From Gonapodya sp. JEL0774 (lineage: Eukaryota; Monoblepharomycota; Monoblepharidomycetes; Monoblepharidales; Gonapodyaceae): 64,000 nucleotides of DNA. Location of the stretch: contig JADIIX010000002.1 of NCBI GenBank assembly GCA_027604505.1, positions 310,001 through 374,000 of the forward strand. The letters are read 5' to 3'. The notes below the pieces were generated by a model that saw nothing but the letters and a program-made list of their open reading frames with translations, did not search any database and was not told where the DNA came from. Below, piece after piece: positions 10,627 through 23,160 of this stretch. Within the stretch, counting starts at the first letter, position 1, and every line of letters starts with the position of its first letter. The position numbers and the translations under genes are program-made.

Positions 10627-11742
10627 ATGTCATCCACAAAGGGATTGGTGATTGTCATTGGCGTTGGACCAGGGTGAGTTTCCCCGAAGACTTGTGTACA
10701 GCGAAGATGACGAAAGTTCTTGACGGTCCGTTCTAGCATCGGAGCAGCGGTATCTCGAAAGTTTGCTCAAATGGGGCATCCTGTTGCAATGATGGCGAGA
10801 ACTACGAAGTTTATGGAAGGTGACGGCATGTTGCTTCCACTTCCTACAATATGAGGATTCAATTCCAAACTCCCCGCACACGTTACATATCTAGATATTC
10901 ACAAAGAAATTAATGCTTCTGGTGGACGAGTGAGTTTGAGTCAAGACAATCGGCTTCTGTTCCTAAATTCTCACTAGTCACATGTTGCATCATCAATCTC
11001 CGTTGCGTTGATCAACCTAAACTATCACCGTAGAGCTTTATGGTTCTCACCGATTGTACGCAGCCCGAGACGCTCAAGCAATCCATTGCCGAGGCTCGTA
11101 CAAAAGTGTCTCCGGAGACACCTTTGGATTGCTTGGTGTACAATGCCGCCGCTCGAATCGAGATGCCTTTCATGCAGCTCGGGGAGCGTCACATGGAGAC
11201 TTCCTACCGGCTGAATGTTCTGGTGAGTAGTAGTAGCGTTGTGACGTGGGTGCCACGGCTCAGATTCAATGTTCAAATATTGATTTGTCTCCCAGGCACC
11301 CTTTGTATGTGCACAAGTGGTGGTTCCCATAATGCAAAAGCAAGGGTTCGGGGCAATCCTTATCACTGGTGCCACCGCTTCTATTCGCGCCAACCCCCAT
11401 TTCGTCGCATTCGCTTCCACCAAGCACGCCAAGCGCGCACTCGCTGGGAGTCTCGCTAAGGAAGTGGGAGCGTTGGGAATCCATGTAGCTCATTTCATCA
11501 TAGATGGGGCGGTGTCGAACTCGAGAATTCGCCACATGTTTCCGGGACGGGACTGGGGTGCGGCGGATCGGAGTATGAGTCCCGACGCCATTGCAGGTGA
11601 GTCTTGCCAAACTTTTGATGATTCCACATGAAACGCGTTAGCTAATCAAGTCGGAACAGACACTTACTACCACGTGTTTGCTCAGGACCGAAGCTCGTGG
11701 ACTTTTGAAGTTGACCTCAGACCATTCCAAGAGAAATTTTAA
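10627..11742 (+). CDS. Short-chain dehydrogenase/reductase (SDR), atypical active site
   Basis: Six exons, starting MSSTKGLVIVIGVGPG and reading across intron 1 into 'IGAAVSRKFAQMGHPVAMMAR', the glycine-rich Rossmann cofactor motif (GxGxGIG). The 'NAAA' motif (LDCLVYNAAARIEMPF) and 'ILITGATAS' follow. The active-site block reads 'FVAFASTKHAKRALAGSLAKE': the Lys of YxxxK is present but the usual Tyr is Phe. It ends 'SWTFEVDLRPFQEKF', a C-terminus seen in a fungal/bacterial SDR group in which this Tyr is often replaced. The substrate is unknown and catalysis is uncertain. The stop lies only 33 bp from the convergent dioxygenase gene. Confidence 0.88.
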
Positions 11743-11775
11743 AATTTACAGGAGTGTCTTGTATATAAGAAAGCA

Positions 11776-13146
11776 TCATGCAAACTTGTATGTCCCTTTC
11801 ACTCGACTCAGAATCCAATCTTTCACTGTGATGCCCGCCTCCCCGATGTTCTCTGTCCCCGCCTTTTTCCAGTTCGCGACCATGTCCTCGACAAATGTGG
11901 TCTCATCTCCTCGCGCTGCTTTCGCACCGCTGTTCTTCAGTCGTATCTCCTCCAAAGCTTGAAATTTGTCGAGACGCTTCGAGGTGGTTATTGGTTTTAT
12001 GAGAGTCGATTGATCAGGTTGCGTGAAGTACGCGATCGAGTACCGGCGTCTGCCACGATCGATCCCAGGGGCGGGTGCTACGCGATGGAGGGTGGAGAGA
12101 AAGTATCCTCGGGTTTGGAACCTTCCAGAGCCGGAGTGATGCGAGAACAATTCACCGGGGGAGTCTAAACCTACATCTTACATCGCATCTGTTTCGATCA
12201 TAGAACAACTCACTCGGTAATGTCACTGATGTTGATGAGGATTGCACCAGGTTTTGACGGAACCCACTCCCAGCGATTGGTCAGGGGCGAAAGAACCTGA
12301 AGACCGAGTGGACCATCTGGTTCGGTAAACAACACCGTCATTGTGCCGAAGTCACTGTGGGCTGCCGATCTAGGATTGAGGTCTCATTTCTCGTTGGAGG
12401 GTCATCAAAAGTAAATCACCTCCACAACGAATGACCCCGTTTTCAAGTTCGTCGTCAACTTCGTCCTCCTCTACGGGCGGATAGTGAAGGACGCGTAAGG
12501 TGCCGTTGTGAGAACCATCTTTCCCGCCAAACTGAGATACAAAGTACTGAAAGATATCAAGCAGGATTGTTTACTCTGACAACAGCAGAGAAATATTCGA
12601 CACTCGAGCTCACGTCCTCAGGTACTTCAATCACGAGTGCCAGTGCGCGGAGAAGCTTGTGGACAACGCCCATCGCAGCATCACTGAACTTCATAACCAG
12701 CTCTTTGTTTCGCTGGAAGATGAGTGGGTGAGGATGATCGAAGGTTTTCTTGTCTGGGAACATGAGGATGTTGTAGCCTTCTTTGGCATCAGGAACCTTT
12801 CGCTTCCTGTCGAGCACTTGTCCGTTCAGAGTTGTATAGCCCTGGTTCGTTGGGCCTAATTTAAATGCTTCCTTGTCCTCCAGTGGCTCATCGAAAAATG
12901 ACTTGCCCAGAAGAAACGTTTCACTGATTAATTCCGGAGGGATGCCTTAAAATGTACATCAGACGGAGACGGGGGTTGCGAGTGATGGATGCTCTCTTAT
13001 GAAAACGTACCGTGATCGACAAGATAAAAGAAACCGATGCCGTGACATGCTGCGTCCAGCTCTCGAGAAATCTGGACTTTTCGTTCTTCGAAATTGTCCA
13101 GAGAGATTTCTGGAATATCGAGTGTCTCGATGGTAAGAGCCGGCAT
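11776..13146 (-). CDS. 2-oxoglutarate/Fe(II)-dependent dioxygenase (isopenicillin-N-synthase-like)
   Basis: Minus-strand multi-exon gene. The N-terminal DIOX_N-type region reads 'MPALTIETLDIPEISLDN' and 'ACHGIGFFYLVDHG'. The double-stranded beta-helix core has the iron ligands HxD in 'AHSDFGTMTVLF' (near 12350) and the distal His in 'LSTLHRVAPAPG' (near 12080). It is followed by 'RRRYSIAYFTQP', where R-x-S binds 2-oxoglutarate. All metal and cosubstrate residues are present, so an active oxygenase is likely. The substrate is unknown; the family covers plant-hormone-like, antibiotic and small-molecule oxidations. I start it at ATG 13146. An extra upstream exon (MMATAIVDL... near 13260) is possible. 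It is convergent with the SDR gene, but that gives no proof of a shared pathway. Confidence 0.88.
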
Positions 13147-13358
13147 GGATCGCTGTGAGCACTACAATTATAAGCGTGCAAGCGTGTAAGCGTGGGGGGC
13201 GATCGCCGATGACTTACTGTGTATGACGGGTGATACCAAGTCAACGATCGCTGTGGCCATCATTCGGCGGAATCGGAACTTACTTCATCGACAATCAATT
13301 ATTATTTCATTTACAAACGACGAAAATAGTATACAACGAACTATTATAAAATGATGCA

Positions 13359-16300
13359 TCATGCCAGCAACGAATTGAAGTCCAGTCCATATTGGTGGCG
13401 TACACGTGTTCGAATCTGCAACAGTTCCGGTTCGGGTTGCGACAATGCGCGCTCTGTTCCAGGATCCGTTGAATCTATTTTAGCGAGATTTTCACCGAGC
13501 AGCATGTTCGATGAAACGCCTTTTTGACGCTGAGCGGACATAAATCGGGGACTGGATCGTTTGCTGTGGCGCTCTTTCGATTCACGAGTATTTCGATCCA
13601 TGGGGGTGAGGATTCGATTGGAGGTGGGAGTCTTTTGAGTGGGTGTGATATGATAGGCCCTTTGAGGAATAGACTGTTGCTTGGTGGGGGTCGCTAGTGT
13701 AACTTTTCGCGAAGTGACCGTAGGGGATTCGTGAAATCGCCGGCTGGACAGACGCCGTGCTGGCTCTCCCTCAATTGAATGTCGCCCGAGCTTTGATGAT
13801 GAAGAGACTTTTCCGACGGGTGTGGGTGGTATCAGAATCTGTTATTGCCAAAATTTAGCAACGGGATCAACCGTCCAAGAAACCTGAGTGACGGGACAAA
13901 TACCTGCTCATCTGGGGGATCCGATGAAGGGAAAGTGACAGCTTTCCTCTTCTTCTGATCAAAAGTATTGGTAAATTCTACGTGCACGTGCAGAAAACGC
14001 AACAAAACAGAGTCATTTAGTTCGACGGAAAAAGTGAACTAAATTGTTCATCACTGAATTCCTCACGCACCTTCCCGTTCGTTGTTCTCTCGCTTGCGTT
14101 TCAATCGTAAAGCAGGCAGCTTCGAGCTGTTGGCGTCAAGTACTTTGGAAGACTTCGCGCGCTTCTTCCTTGCGCCTTTTGGTTGCACAAACTCGGTCAG
14201 AGCGAGCGCCCCAAACTCTCCCCTCAGCATCTTCCCTGCTCGCAACGATCGCAAGCCCTTTCTCTCCACAAGACCATCCCCTCGCCTCGGCCCATCATCC
14301 AGTTCATTTTTAGAGCTCCCGCGACTTTCTGTCCGTAGGGTGGTTTGGAATTTGTAGGATGCGGACAAGGACGCTGAAACGACACGGTCTGTGGAGGATA
14401 AGCTCGGCTGATTTTGCCGGTGACCTTGAACAAGGGGAAAACGCAAGGAACTGGCGTTCGATCCTCGACGCCGAAGTTCGAACGTCTTTTGCGGGCGATC
14501 GGGGATATCGTCAAAGTCTGTCTCATCGAATATGGGTTGGGACAACTTCCTCTCCGTAAGATCCTCTGCATTAGTGAATTCAGAATCCTGGGGGTCTTCT
14601 GACCCAAGGGATTCGAAGATTCGGGGTGCGATTGGTGAGGCAAAGTCTAATCCATCGACACCATCCGCAAGGCCAAAGATTGCTTCGACGTCCCGACTAA
14701 TACACTCAACAATCCCGGTACCAATCGGATCTCTTCCCTTAGTGAAGTCGCGGAACCAAGCCAAGCATGTCTTGATTAGTGAGTGAAGTGATCCGATGCT
14801 TGATTCGTTCTTCTCCTGGTCACCTTCCTCGTCATTTGCAAAGGCTGTCTCCCCGGGACCATCGTCCTTGGCGTCCGCGGCGTCCAATATCTTGCGCAAA
14901 TAGATCCGCACACGATACAGGTAAGATTCAACACGCGCCGCTCGACCATCCTCCCGTGACCATCCGATTGGCACGGCGGGTGTGCCGGGAGTAACCGGCA
15001 AAGGATCATGGAGGGTTGGAAGCGAGCATGCGGTAGCAGCGTGAACGCCTACCATGTAAATGTGCAGGAAAAGTTGAGCTTGCAGGCTGGATGATCGAGG
15101 GAGGTGAACATGTGGAGTTACAGCCGCACATACACACATGTGGACCCACCTGCCCTTCGCATTTCCTTCAGTTATCATTCGCTCGCACTCTATCACACTC
15201 AACGCTTGTAGAGGGTTGCTCCTCTTCAGTGGTGTTTCCTTGGCATCGGCATCATTTCCTTCGGCTCCCCCTGTCCCCAAGACACAGTTGCGAATAAACT
15301 CGGCTGGGTCCCACTGTGCATCTTCGAGATGAGTGTCGCTATCAGCAACCAAGGTCTGCTGGGAATCTTCACCAGGAAAGCGAGCGGTAACTCTTCTCAT
15401 TATGTAAGACAAGCTAGCATCCAAGGCAGAAGGTGAAAGCTTATCACCCGCCCACACATGTCACCTTTAGCGATTCGGAAATACGCAACAAAACCCGGAA
15501 GAGAATACGTACTGTCCCGCGACATACACCATCAAATACCTTCCACACTTTTGCCATCGCCAGCGCTAAAGTCGGTGGTCCGGATGAGAAAGCTTGGACT
15601 TCGGACACCATTGCACTTCCATTGAACTCAATTGCTTGGTCTATCTCTGCTCCCTCTGGCGACTCAGCTTCTGTCCTCACGTCATCCTCATGTATCAGTT
15701 TCGAGGTATCTTCCAAGTTTGGCGGCACAAGATTCCCTGCTTTCTTTATTGGTTTCCTGTGCTTCAACTTCTTCGATAGTTTGCCGATCTGGTGTACATC
15801 TTCCTCCCACAAGGCCCGCATCGTTATCCAGTCTAAAGTCACGGCTTCTTCGTCGGGTTGTGACATGGTTCTGTCCGCGTTCGACGATGTGTGGAGCAAT
15901 CCAGTGACGTATTTGGTTGGAACTGACCTCAAAACTGCAGATTCCCACGGTTCTGGCGAAGGAAAAACCATGATGAAACCCGCAGCTGCGGTACTTTGAG
16001 CTTCAGATGGATAAGCAGCGCAGAGCAGTGCGCAAGAGGTGCGTTTCAGCGATGCGAAGAGAGCTGAGCAAAGCACGGACACAGTGTTGGAAAGTTGGAG
16101 AACGAGGGGAGAGTTCTGAGGAGGCATTATCGATGTCAGCCGCGGCTCATTACAAAGAAGTTGCAACGAGTCCAAATTCCGAATCGGTACGCGACGCAGA
16201 GGTCTTAGCCGGAGGAAAGGGGTTGTATCCGTTGACGAATTGCATAATGGAGCGGAAGCGACCACTGTGGAACATGCATCGAAGGCATGTCCATCAGCTG

Positions 16301-17790
16301 GCGCAGGGACACTGCTGTTCTTTGCCGATGCCGGTGAATCATCAAAAACCACATCCCAGCCATTCCACAAGACAGAGGCTTTGAGGGCTTCACCGGCTCG
16401 CCGTCTCCGCCCTGTGAGGCACAGGCGGCCCCACTCTGAATTTCCAGCAAGCGGGAGGAGAGAGCAAAAGTAGGTTTTGAATCGAAGGAGAGCAAGTCGT
16501 GGTAGGAGAAGAGACTGCAGTGTGAGAGATGTACCGGAGAGGGAGGCAAGCAGAGCGGAAAGCTGCGACTATTAACAGGTAGAAATAAGCTCAGCCACAT
16601 CACTTAGAGCAAGAGACATCGTCCGCACCTTCACCCGCCTTTCAGCTGTTCTGTTCACGGAGGGTTGGTTTGTTCCCAAATCCTGTCTGGCAGGTATTTC
16701 CCACCCTGCTAAGTCCACCCACGATACGCCAACGCTAATTTCTGCGCATCGCGCCCAGAGTTCGCCGCTCTTACCGAGCAGTGCGTCCTGAACGCGATCT
16801 AGATGACTGTCCAGTTGAGCATCCATGTCAATGATGAGATTGTCGGAGCGGCCTGTAATCCAGTGAGAGAGGGTATGAGCGGAAGGCAAACGGCTTAGGA
16901 GGAGAACGCGTGATGACAGGGGGATCGGGGTAGGTGGATGGTGCGCCGAAGCGAGCAAAGGTAACAACTGGTCGTGATGTGGAGTGAGCGGCACACGAAT
17001 TAAATAAGCAAACAATACCAGCGTAAAATATCACTGATATCTCTCTCACCTGCAGACGTTTTCCTTTTCGACCCACTCCTGTTCTAAACCCGCCATTCCC
17101 TCCACCTGAGGGGACGTCAGCAACACCGTGCCACTCCCAGTCCACGGTATGCAAGACAGTGCGAAGAGCGTGGGAGATTTGTGTTATCGGTGGCAGTGCA
17201 TCGGAATGGCCTGTCGACTTTGCTTCCTTCGTGCCCGTTCTGCCCCACCTTCCAGCAGCAAGAATCGCCTCCGCTTCACTCCTGACCGCTTGATCAATCC
17301 ACAGCACAAGATACTTTTTGATAGCCGATTCATCAATCGGAAAAACCGGCGAGATCGCGATGTTGGCAGGGTGTTGTGCACGGGATGCCGGATGCGAGGA
17401 GAACGTTGCAACCGCAAAAAGAGGTGGATCATCCCGGGAAGGTGCCGATGCGAGAAAAAATTTCAGAATCGGTACGATCGCTTGACATGCGACGGAGGTG
17501 AAGGGGGTGATTTCGTCTTGCGCCGGTGTGTCAGGTCCATTGTCCTCACAGGTTGGATGGTGGAAAGTCGAGGCTGAGTAGCCGTCCAAATCAAACGTAT
17601 CTCCCCGAATTCTGCCTCCATCTTTTCTCTGCCGCGCCGGAACCGCCGGCACCTGGGCTCTGCGCGAGCTGGAATCAAATCTCGACAGTTGAGAGTGCAC
17701 CCACTGCTCGGCGGCCTCGGCCACATCCACCAGGAACACGGTGAGACGAGAATGTGGTCCTAATGGTGCCGAGTCGGTGGGTTCCGGCAT
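13359..17790 (-). CDS. Treslin/Sld3-like DNA replication initiation protein (putative)
   Basis: Long minus-strand gene. Start MPEPTDSAPLGPHSRLTVFLVD gives a VWA-like first strand. Further pieces parallel the treslin N-terminal domain: 'ALRTVLHTVDWEWHGV', 'SSRVLLLSRLPSAHTLSHWI' and 'EISVGVSWVDLAGWE'. The last resembles the 'FYWVDTTEW' block of animal treslin. Introns I place: after 'KGKRLQ' (near 17050), the GTGAAGGT...GTCGCAG intron near 16570-16640 that removes in-frame TAA TAG, and GTACGT...GATAAG near 15440-15512. The C-terminal third is disordered, basic and rich in S/T-P sites (IPPTPVGK, ESPTVTSRK, ITPTQKTPT) and ends 'RHQYGLDFNSLLA'. This layout fits CDK-regulated Sld3/treslin, which loads Cdc45 at origins. 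The family assignment rests on weak, by-eye similarity. That this is one gene is better supported than its name. Confidence 0.55.
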
Positions 17791-18019
17791 GTGCTTGGGC
17801 AGGAAGGTGAATGATGAAATTGACGGGGAAATAAGGGTTCCTCTGCCGGGACAGTACGACATGGGAACAGTCGCATGTTTACATATGTATTTATAATCTA
17901 ATAAGCGCAATAGAAATGGTACAAAGAAGAATAGAGGTAAAAACAAGAAAAGGACTACACTTTCTACAAATTCCATCTTCGAGGGTTCCTCCCATCGCAC
18001 ACAAGCTTCTCTCCCACCC

Positions 18020-19849
18020 TTACACGTTCGTGTCTTTCGTAAGATCCGAACCAATCGAGTGCGTCCTGTCGATTTCCCTCTCGTCCAAAACAATCCGACG
18101 GGACTCTGAAGTATAGAACCAAGTCAGTACATGCGCGGTGAAGTGGAATGCGCAGAGCAGGATCAAGCCGTTCAGAAGGGTGAGGTCCGGTTTACGAAGG
18201 GCAGATACTGCGAGGATTTGGACAATTGCTATGAGCTGGAGGTCGGGGTGAGTGGAAAGAATCACGGACCCAGATATGAGGGGAACAAACTTACAACTTG
18301 TCCTGAAGAGAGTATGCCCGTTGAAGTCGACTCTCCCACGGGGAAGGTGCACTTAGGGACGTTGTGATATGAATATCGTGTCGGTGACAAACCTTGTCGG
18401 GGAGCGTCATTCTTGCAGAAGAAGAGCTCACCTCAGCACCCAATTCCATTATCAAGGGCATGGTCGGGAATCCACCACCACCGTACACCGCAGCAGCCGC
18501 AAACACGAGCTCAATCGACCGAATTGACACGCCAACTGCGAACATGATCACACCAACAACTGCCACAAACGAGAGGACTTTGAGGGAGGTTTTGTGGCGG
18601 TGGATGCGATCCATGAGGATGCCGTTGAGGAGGGCCACAACAATACCCGTTCCGATAAATATAGCTCCCACTGTGCCAGCGTCACTCTCGGAGAATCCGT
18701 AAGGGACCAGGAAGTCTGCCAGGAATGTTTGCAAGGTCGTAAAGGAAGCAACCATTACGGAAAAGGTGCCAAGCAGGAGTAGAAATTGCGGGTTTCGCAA
18801 CGCATCCTTGGCGCCTTGCAAAAAGTTCTCCTTGGGCTTGGCAGCGGACAAAGTGGGAGGGGTTGGGGGTTTGTCGCGGGTGAAGAGGGCGAGCACCGAA
18901 CCAGCGGCGCAGATTATGAAGACGACCATGTTGAGGGTGGCAACTTGGGACGGATCGTCGCCCACGATGGCGGGAGCGGTGAGGTAAATTCTGTGCATGT
19001 TCGTGTAAGGAAAATACCAGTCATTTGCGGTTCCATTGCTTTGCGTGATGGTAAACATACTCACATTCCGAGCCCAATAGGATTGCCGAGGTTCGCAACA
19101 GTGTTGGCTGTCGTGCGCTCTCTCTCCCCAAACCATTCACCGGCAAGCTTCGTGCATGCATTGAGGGTGAGTGGCATCGAGAAGGATGTGAGAATTTCGC
19201 CGAGAACCGCCAAAATGTAGGAGGTCGACCTGGCGGCCGCAAAATTGCCAATGAAAAGCAGAAAGGTGCCAGATGTGGTCAGGCCAGCGGCGAGGAGACA
19301 CTGGTGATGTGTAAACGTCATAAGGTTGTGTGAGTCAAAGTTCGGTTCAGAAGCTTCTCCTGGGCTTGGCGTAACAGGGTGCAAAAGCAAACAACAACGG
19401 CAAACCCACCCCAAACTGGTACTCACAGATATTCGAAGCCCACGGTTCTCTTGTATAATCAATGCAGCAGGAGTTGCCACAACACCAACGAAAGCCTTAA
19501 AATAAGGAAGTTTGCAGTAGTTTGACATCGCCTTTCCTGCAGAGATATGTGAAGCAATAGGGGTGCACAGTCGACTCACAGTAATCAGTCCAAACACATT
19601 GATCTTGAAACTGTCAACGTTGTAATATTCGACCATCAGTGGTGTGACACTCGAGAAGTAGAAAGGTCCGACCGCTCCACAACAAAGGTTGAGCACGAAG
19701 AGGATGAAGAGCATGAACCATCTGCTTTTGTACAGTTTTCGACTTCCATCGGTGGAATCGATCACGTTCTTGTTGTCATCACGTTGATTGCCAGTTGTAA
19801 AGAACGGTGCATCAGATCTCTGGGAGGAGGTGACGGACGCCGCAGACAT
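18020..19849 (-). CDS. MFS transporter, FLVCR/SLC49-like
   Basis: Start MSAASVTSSQRSDAPFF, a cytosolic leader. About 12 hydrophobic segments are spread over several exons: 'LYKSRWFMLFILFVLNLCCG', 'FVGVVATPAALIIQENRG', 'ILAVLGEILTSFSMPLTLNA', 'WFGERERTTANTVANLGNPI', 'VFIICAAGSVLALFTRDKP' and 'VGAIFIGTGIVVALLNGILM' among them. The 'WFGERERTTAN...NPIG' block is characteristic of the FLVCR/DIRC2 (SLC49) branch. Human members carry heme, choline or ethanolamine; the fungal substrate is not known. The last exon ends at 18020 with a short hydrophilic tail. It is divergent from the glycoside hydrolase gene across 264 bp, and tandem with the treslin-like gene downstream. Confidence 0.85.
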
Positions 19850-20113
19850 TTCGAATCTGCCACTAATGTCTGTTGAATCTGGAAGATGAAGAAATCACAA
19901 ACTTCCAGCACCAGAGGCGGGAGCCAAAGTTGGAGCGGAAAATGGGCCTTATCAAATGCCGAGGTCTGGCGTGGGGCGAAGATCAAAACCTGAACGATGA
20001 AGGATACACCGACCGCCCCACTGCCGAAAAATTTGCCGGTCCAAGATCAACTTGTTACAAAGTTCACTGAATACATAGTTTCTACTTTACGGCCGCATTT
20101 TCCTGTCTGAATA
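19850..20113. promoter_or_regulatory. Shared upstream region of FLVCR-like and glycoside hydrolase genes
   Basis: These 264 bp separate two divergent start codons, so both promoters must lie here or overlap. I see no clear TATA box or named binding site. Confidence 0.4.
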
Positions 20114-23029
20114 ATGTGTGCCGACCAAGAGGCAGAGCGGCATCTCTCGGAATCTCCGCTTCGCACCGATGGCCGGTGGTTTCGGGATCATCTGGGTCGT
20201 GCTCTGCTTCTGCGAGGCGTGAATCTGTCAGCAAATGCCAAGCTACCTTATGACCCTCTTACACCCTCCCACATCAGTGACCATTTTTTCGATGGTAGCA
20301 ACGTATCGTTTGTGGGAAGGCCGTTCCCACTCGCGGAGGCAGACATGCATTTTGAGCGACTGAAAAGATGGGGATTCAATTTCCTACGATTCCTTCTCAC
20401 ATGGGAAGCATTGGAACACAAAGGACCGTGAGTGTTTACCATGGAAGTTAGTGTCCAGCAACCCTGACAACGTAACAACAATGTTACAACTTACAGGGGT
20501 TCAATTGATCACGATTATATTGATTACGTTGTTGAGGTGCTCCGAAAAGCTAAGATACACGGATTTCGATGTTTCATCGATCCACATCAGGACGTGGTGC
20601 GTTCTGAGATTTCACTCATGTTGATTTGCAGGCTCATTAGCACTTCATCACAAACCACAGTGGTCACGTTTTACAGGGGGTTCGGGTGCTCCTCTGTGGG
20701 TATTAACAGCAGCAGGATTGGATCCCACGCAGTTTGCACCCACCGAAGCAGCAATCGTACACAATGTGTGGAACGGTGGTGGGAGAAGCGATTTCCCCAA
20801 GATGATGTAGGCGTCCCGTTCCCCAATTCTCTCTTGCACAGTCCATTCACCTTGCTTCATGATTCATATATCAGCTGGCCCACAAATTACAGCAAGCTCG
20901 CCTGCGCATCAATGTTCACCCTGTTTTTTGGTGGCTCTGTTTATGCACCGCTCCTCCACATGCCGTCTCCCACTTCCCACAGTACCTTCCGTCCCTCACC
21001 CCTCTTTCCCACCGGAAATGTCAGCCGCAACCTCGATACGCCCCTCCTCGTCTCGATTGAAGCGGGTCTCCAACATCACTTTATGTCCTCTTTCTTCCAC
21101 CTTTACGCGGCCATTGTATCCGCTAACCTCACTCCATCCTGCGTCGTTGGCGTTGACCCATTCAACGAGCCCCATCATGGCTTCATCGGTCTCACTTCCA
21201 CTACAATTCTCGATCCTCGTGCAGATGTTCGCAACGGAAGTACACCAACCGCGTTACAGGCTATGGCCTTGGGAGCAGGGCTCCCCGCTGACGTCGAGCA
21301 GTGGAAACTCGGGCCGTTGGGCTTTCTTAAAACAGGTGTCAAACGAATCGACCCAGCAGGAGCCACGTGTTGGAACCCCGAGACGCGCCCAGGTGGCCTT
21401 AGCGGCGGCTGCATTTGGCGCGCTCATGGCGTGTGGGAACCGACTGATGGCAAGGGTTACCGCGCACTCAGACCAGACTACTTCGCCTTGGATCCACGGA
21501 CAGGGAAGCCCGCGCGCTTTGTGGAAGACTTTTGGAAGCCGTTTGTGCGAGCATTTGGACATGGTATAAGGCAGTTGGACTCGTACGCCGCAATATTCCT
21601 AGAGCCCCCTGTGAATACACAACCTCCAATGTGGGGCACGGATGAGTTCGCACCTTCAACAGCAGAAGCCGCTGACAGCTCAGAAGTTGGCGAGGGTGAT
21701 GTAGTGGCTCCAGTGTCATGGTGGAGATCTGTCGAGGGAGGATTGCAAGTACCTGGTTCAGGGAATGACCGAATGACTTTCTGCCCACATTATTACGACG
21801 ACGTAACACTAGTGGGTGCTACGATTCGTAGCCTCGGTTATAAGCTGCAACATTGACAGTAATATTCACCTACAGGGATTCAAAGAATGGAATCCGCGAT
21901 TCTCCGTCGATTATCTCAACTATGTTCGAGGCAATTACTCGTTCCTTGGAGCTGTTCGACTTGGTGTCGCAGCCAAACGGCGAATGTTCCGAGAGGTGAT
22001 GGATACATTGCGGGATGAGGGTCAGAACTTCCTGGGTAAGTCCGTGCAGACCAAACTATTTCAAGGACTGAGCTTCTGATCACTTATCCATCTCCAAACA
22101 CAGGATGTCACCCCACCGTCATTGGCGAGATTGGTGTCCCCTTCGACTTGTTCGAGGGTAAATCGTACAGTACACCGTACCCACATAACTACCGCGACCA
22201 AACTGAGGCTCTCGACTACAACCTCGCCGCTCTCGAGCACGCCCTTGTCGACTTCACGTGGTGGTGCTATACTCCCGATAATACTCACAAGTGGGGGGAT
22301 GGGTGGAATGGGGAAGATTTGAGCGTGCTGTGTGCAGACGAAAGGAGCGAGGGGCGAAGAAGGATTGCGGCACATTCAGGGAGAGAAGATTCGGCCGCCC
22401 CCGAGGGAGACAGCACGACCAGCGTCATTGCTGTTCGGAGAGCTATGCGGAGCAAGATTACTGAAGTTTCACAATCTGCAGCGACGATTCGCGAAGCGGC
22501 CAGTTTGTCCATTGATGATCTCGACGAGCTTGACCTCGGGGGCCGCGCTTTGGATTCTCTGATACGACCATACCCCATCGCCACCCCTGGGGACCTCGAG
22601 ACGGTCTCGTTCGTCCCAAAAACTCGTCTTTTCCGTTTCGTCTACACCCACCCGGGCGTCCTTGAGTCTGGAGACGCCGCAGATCAGGTAGCGGAAATCT
22701 TCATGCCTCGATGGCACTACCCTGACAAACGGGAAGTGAATGTGAGAATCTCCGCAGGAACATTCGAATGGGTGGAAACCAAGGATGACGGAGATCCTGA
22801 GGGCATTTTGCCGTGGGACGAGATGGTACCGGCGTGGAAGGGAGTTGGTGGTGGGCCGCGCTTCAGGTGTAGTGCCGGAGGGGTGAGAAGAATAATTTGG
22901 AGATGTGGATGCTGGGATAAAAACATTGAGGAGAGATCAAAGTGCCATGTTGCGAGAGTGAAGCATGAGATGGTTATTTCCGTGGTGACGGAAGATGAGG
23001 GTTCCGGTGGGCTTTGCAGAATTTGCTAG
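20114..23029 (+). CDS. GH5 endoglycoceramidase-related glucosidase (ergosteryl-beta-glucosidase-like)
   Basis: Start MCADQEAERHLSESPLRTDG, then the family opening 'WFRDHLGRALLLRGVNLSAN' and 'GFNFLRFLLTWEALEHKGP'. Later blocks are 'FRCFIDPHQDVW', 'DPFNEPHHGFIGL' (acid/base Glu), 'GFKEWNPRFSVDY', 'IGEIGVPFDLFEGKSY' (nucleophile Glu) and 'FTWWCYTPDNTHKWGDGWNG'. These are the landmarks of the fungal EGCrP/Sgl1 group of GH5, which hydrolyses glucosylceramide or ergosteryl glucoside. The long form with C-terminal beta-sandwich resembles the sterylglucosidase type, but substrate choice needs assay. No signal peptide is visible, which fits an intracellular enzyme. At least four introns interrupt it (after 'HKGP', after 'HQDV', near 20806-20876, after 'DDVTL' and after 'GQNFLG'). 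Both catalytic Glu residues are present. Confidence 0.9.
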
Positions 23030-23160
23030 TGCTCACTTGGATTCGGGAAATGTTCTTACGTTCCTCTATTTATGATTTCTTACTGTAAGCTCTAAAACTA
23101 CCCACATTGTCTAGCATTTAGTTTGTCTATACTTATCGTCTACCTTTTAACTCTAACAAT

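Noticed and set aside
15444-15512. A 25 nt intron in the treslin-like gene (GTGACATG...GATAAG).
   Set aside because: Using the upstream GTACGT donor gives a typical 73 nt intron with the same acceptor and phase 0.
17791-18093. N-terminal extension of the treslin-like frame with a hydrophobic 'FLFLPLFFFVPFLL' segment.
   Set aside because: It lies in the gap between two tandem genes, overlaps the end of the MFS gene and precedes a good ATG (17790) where family-like sequence starts.
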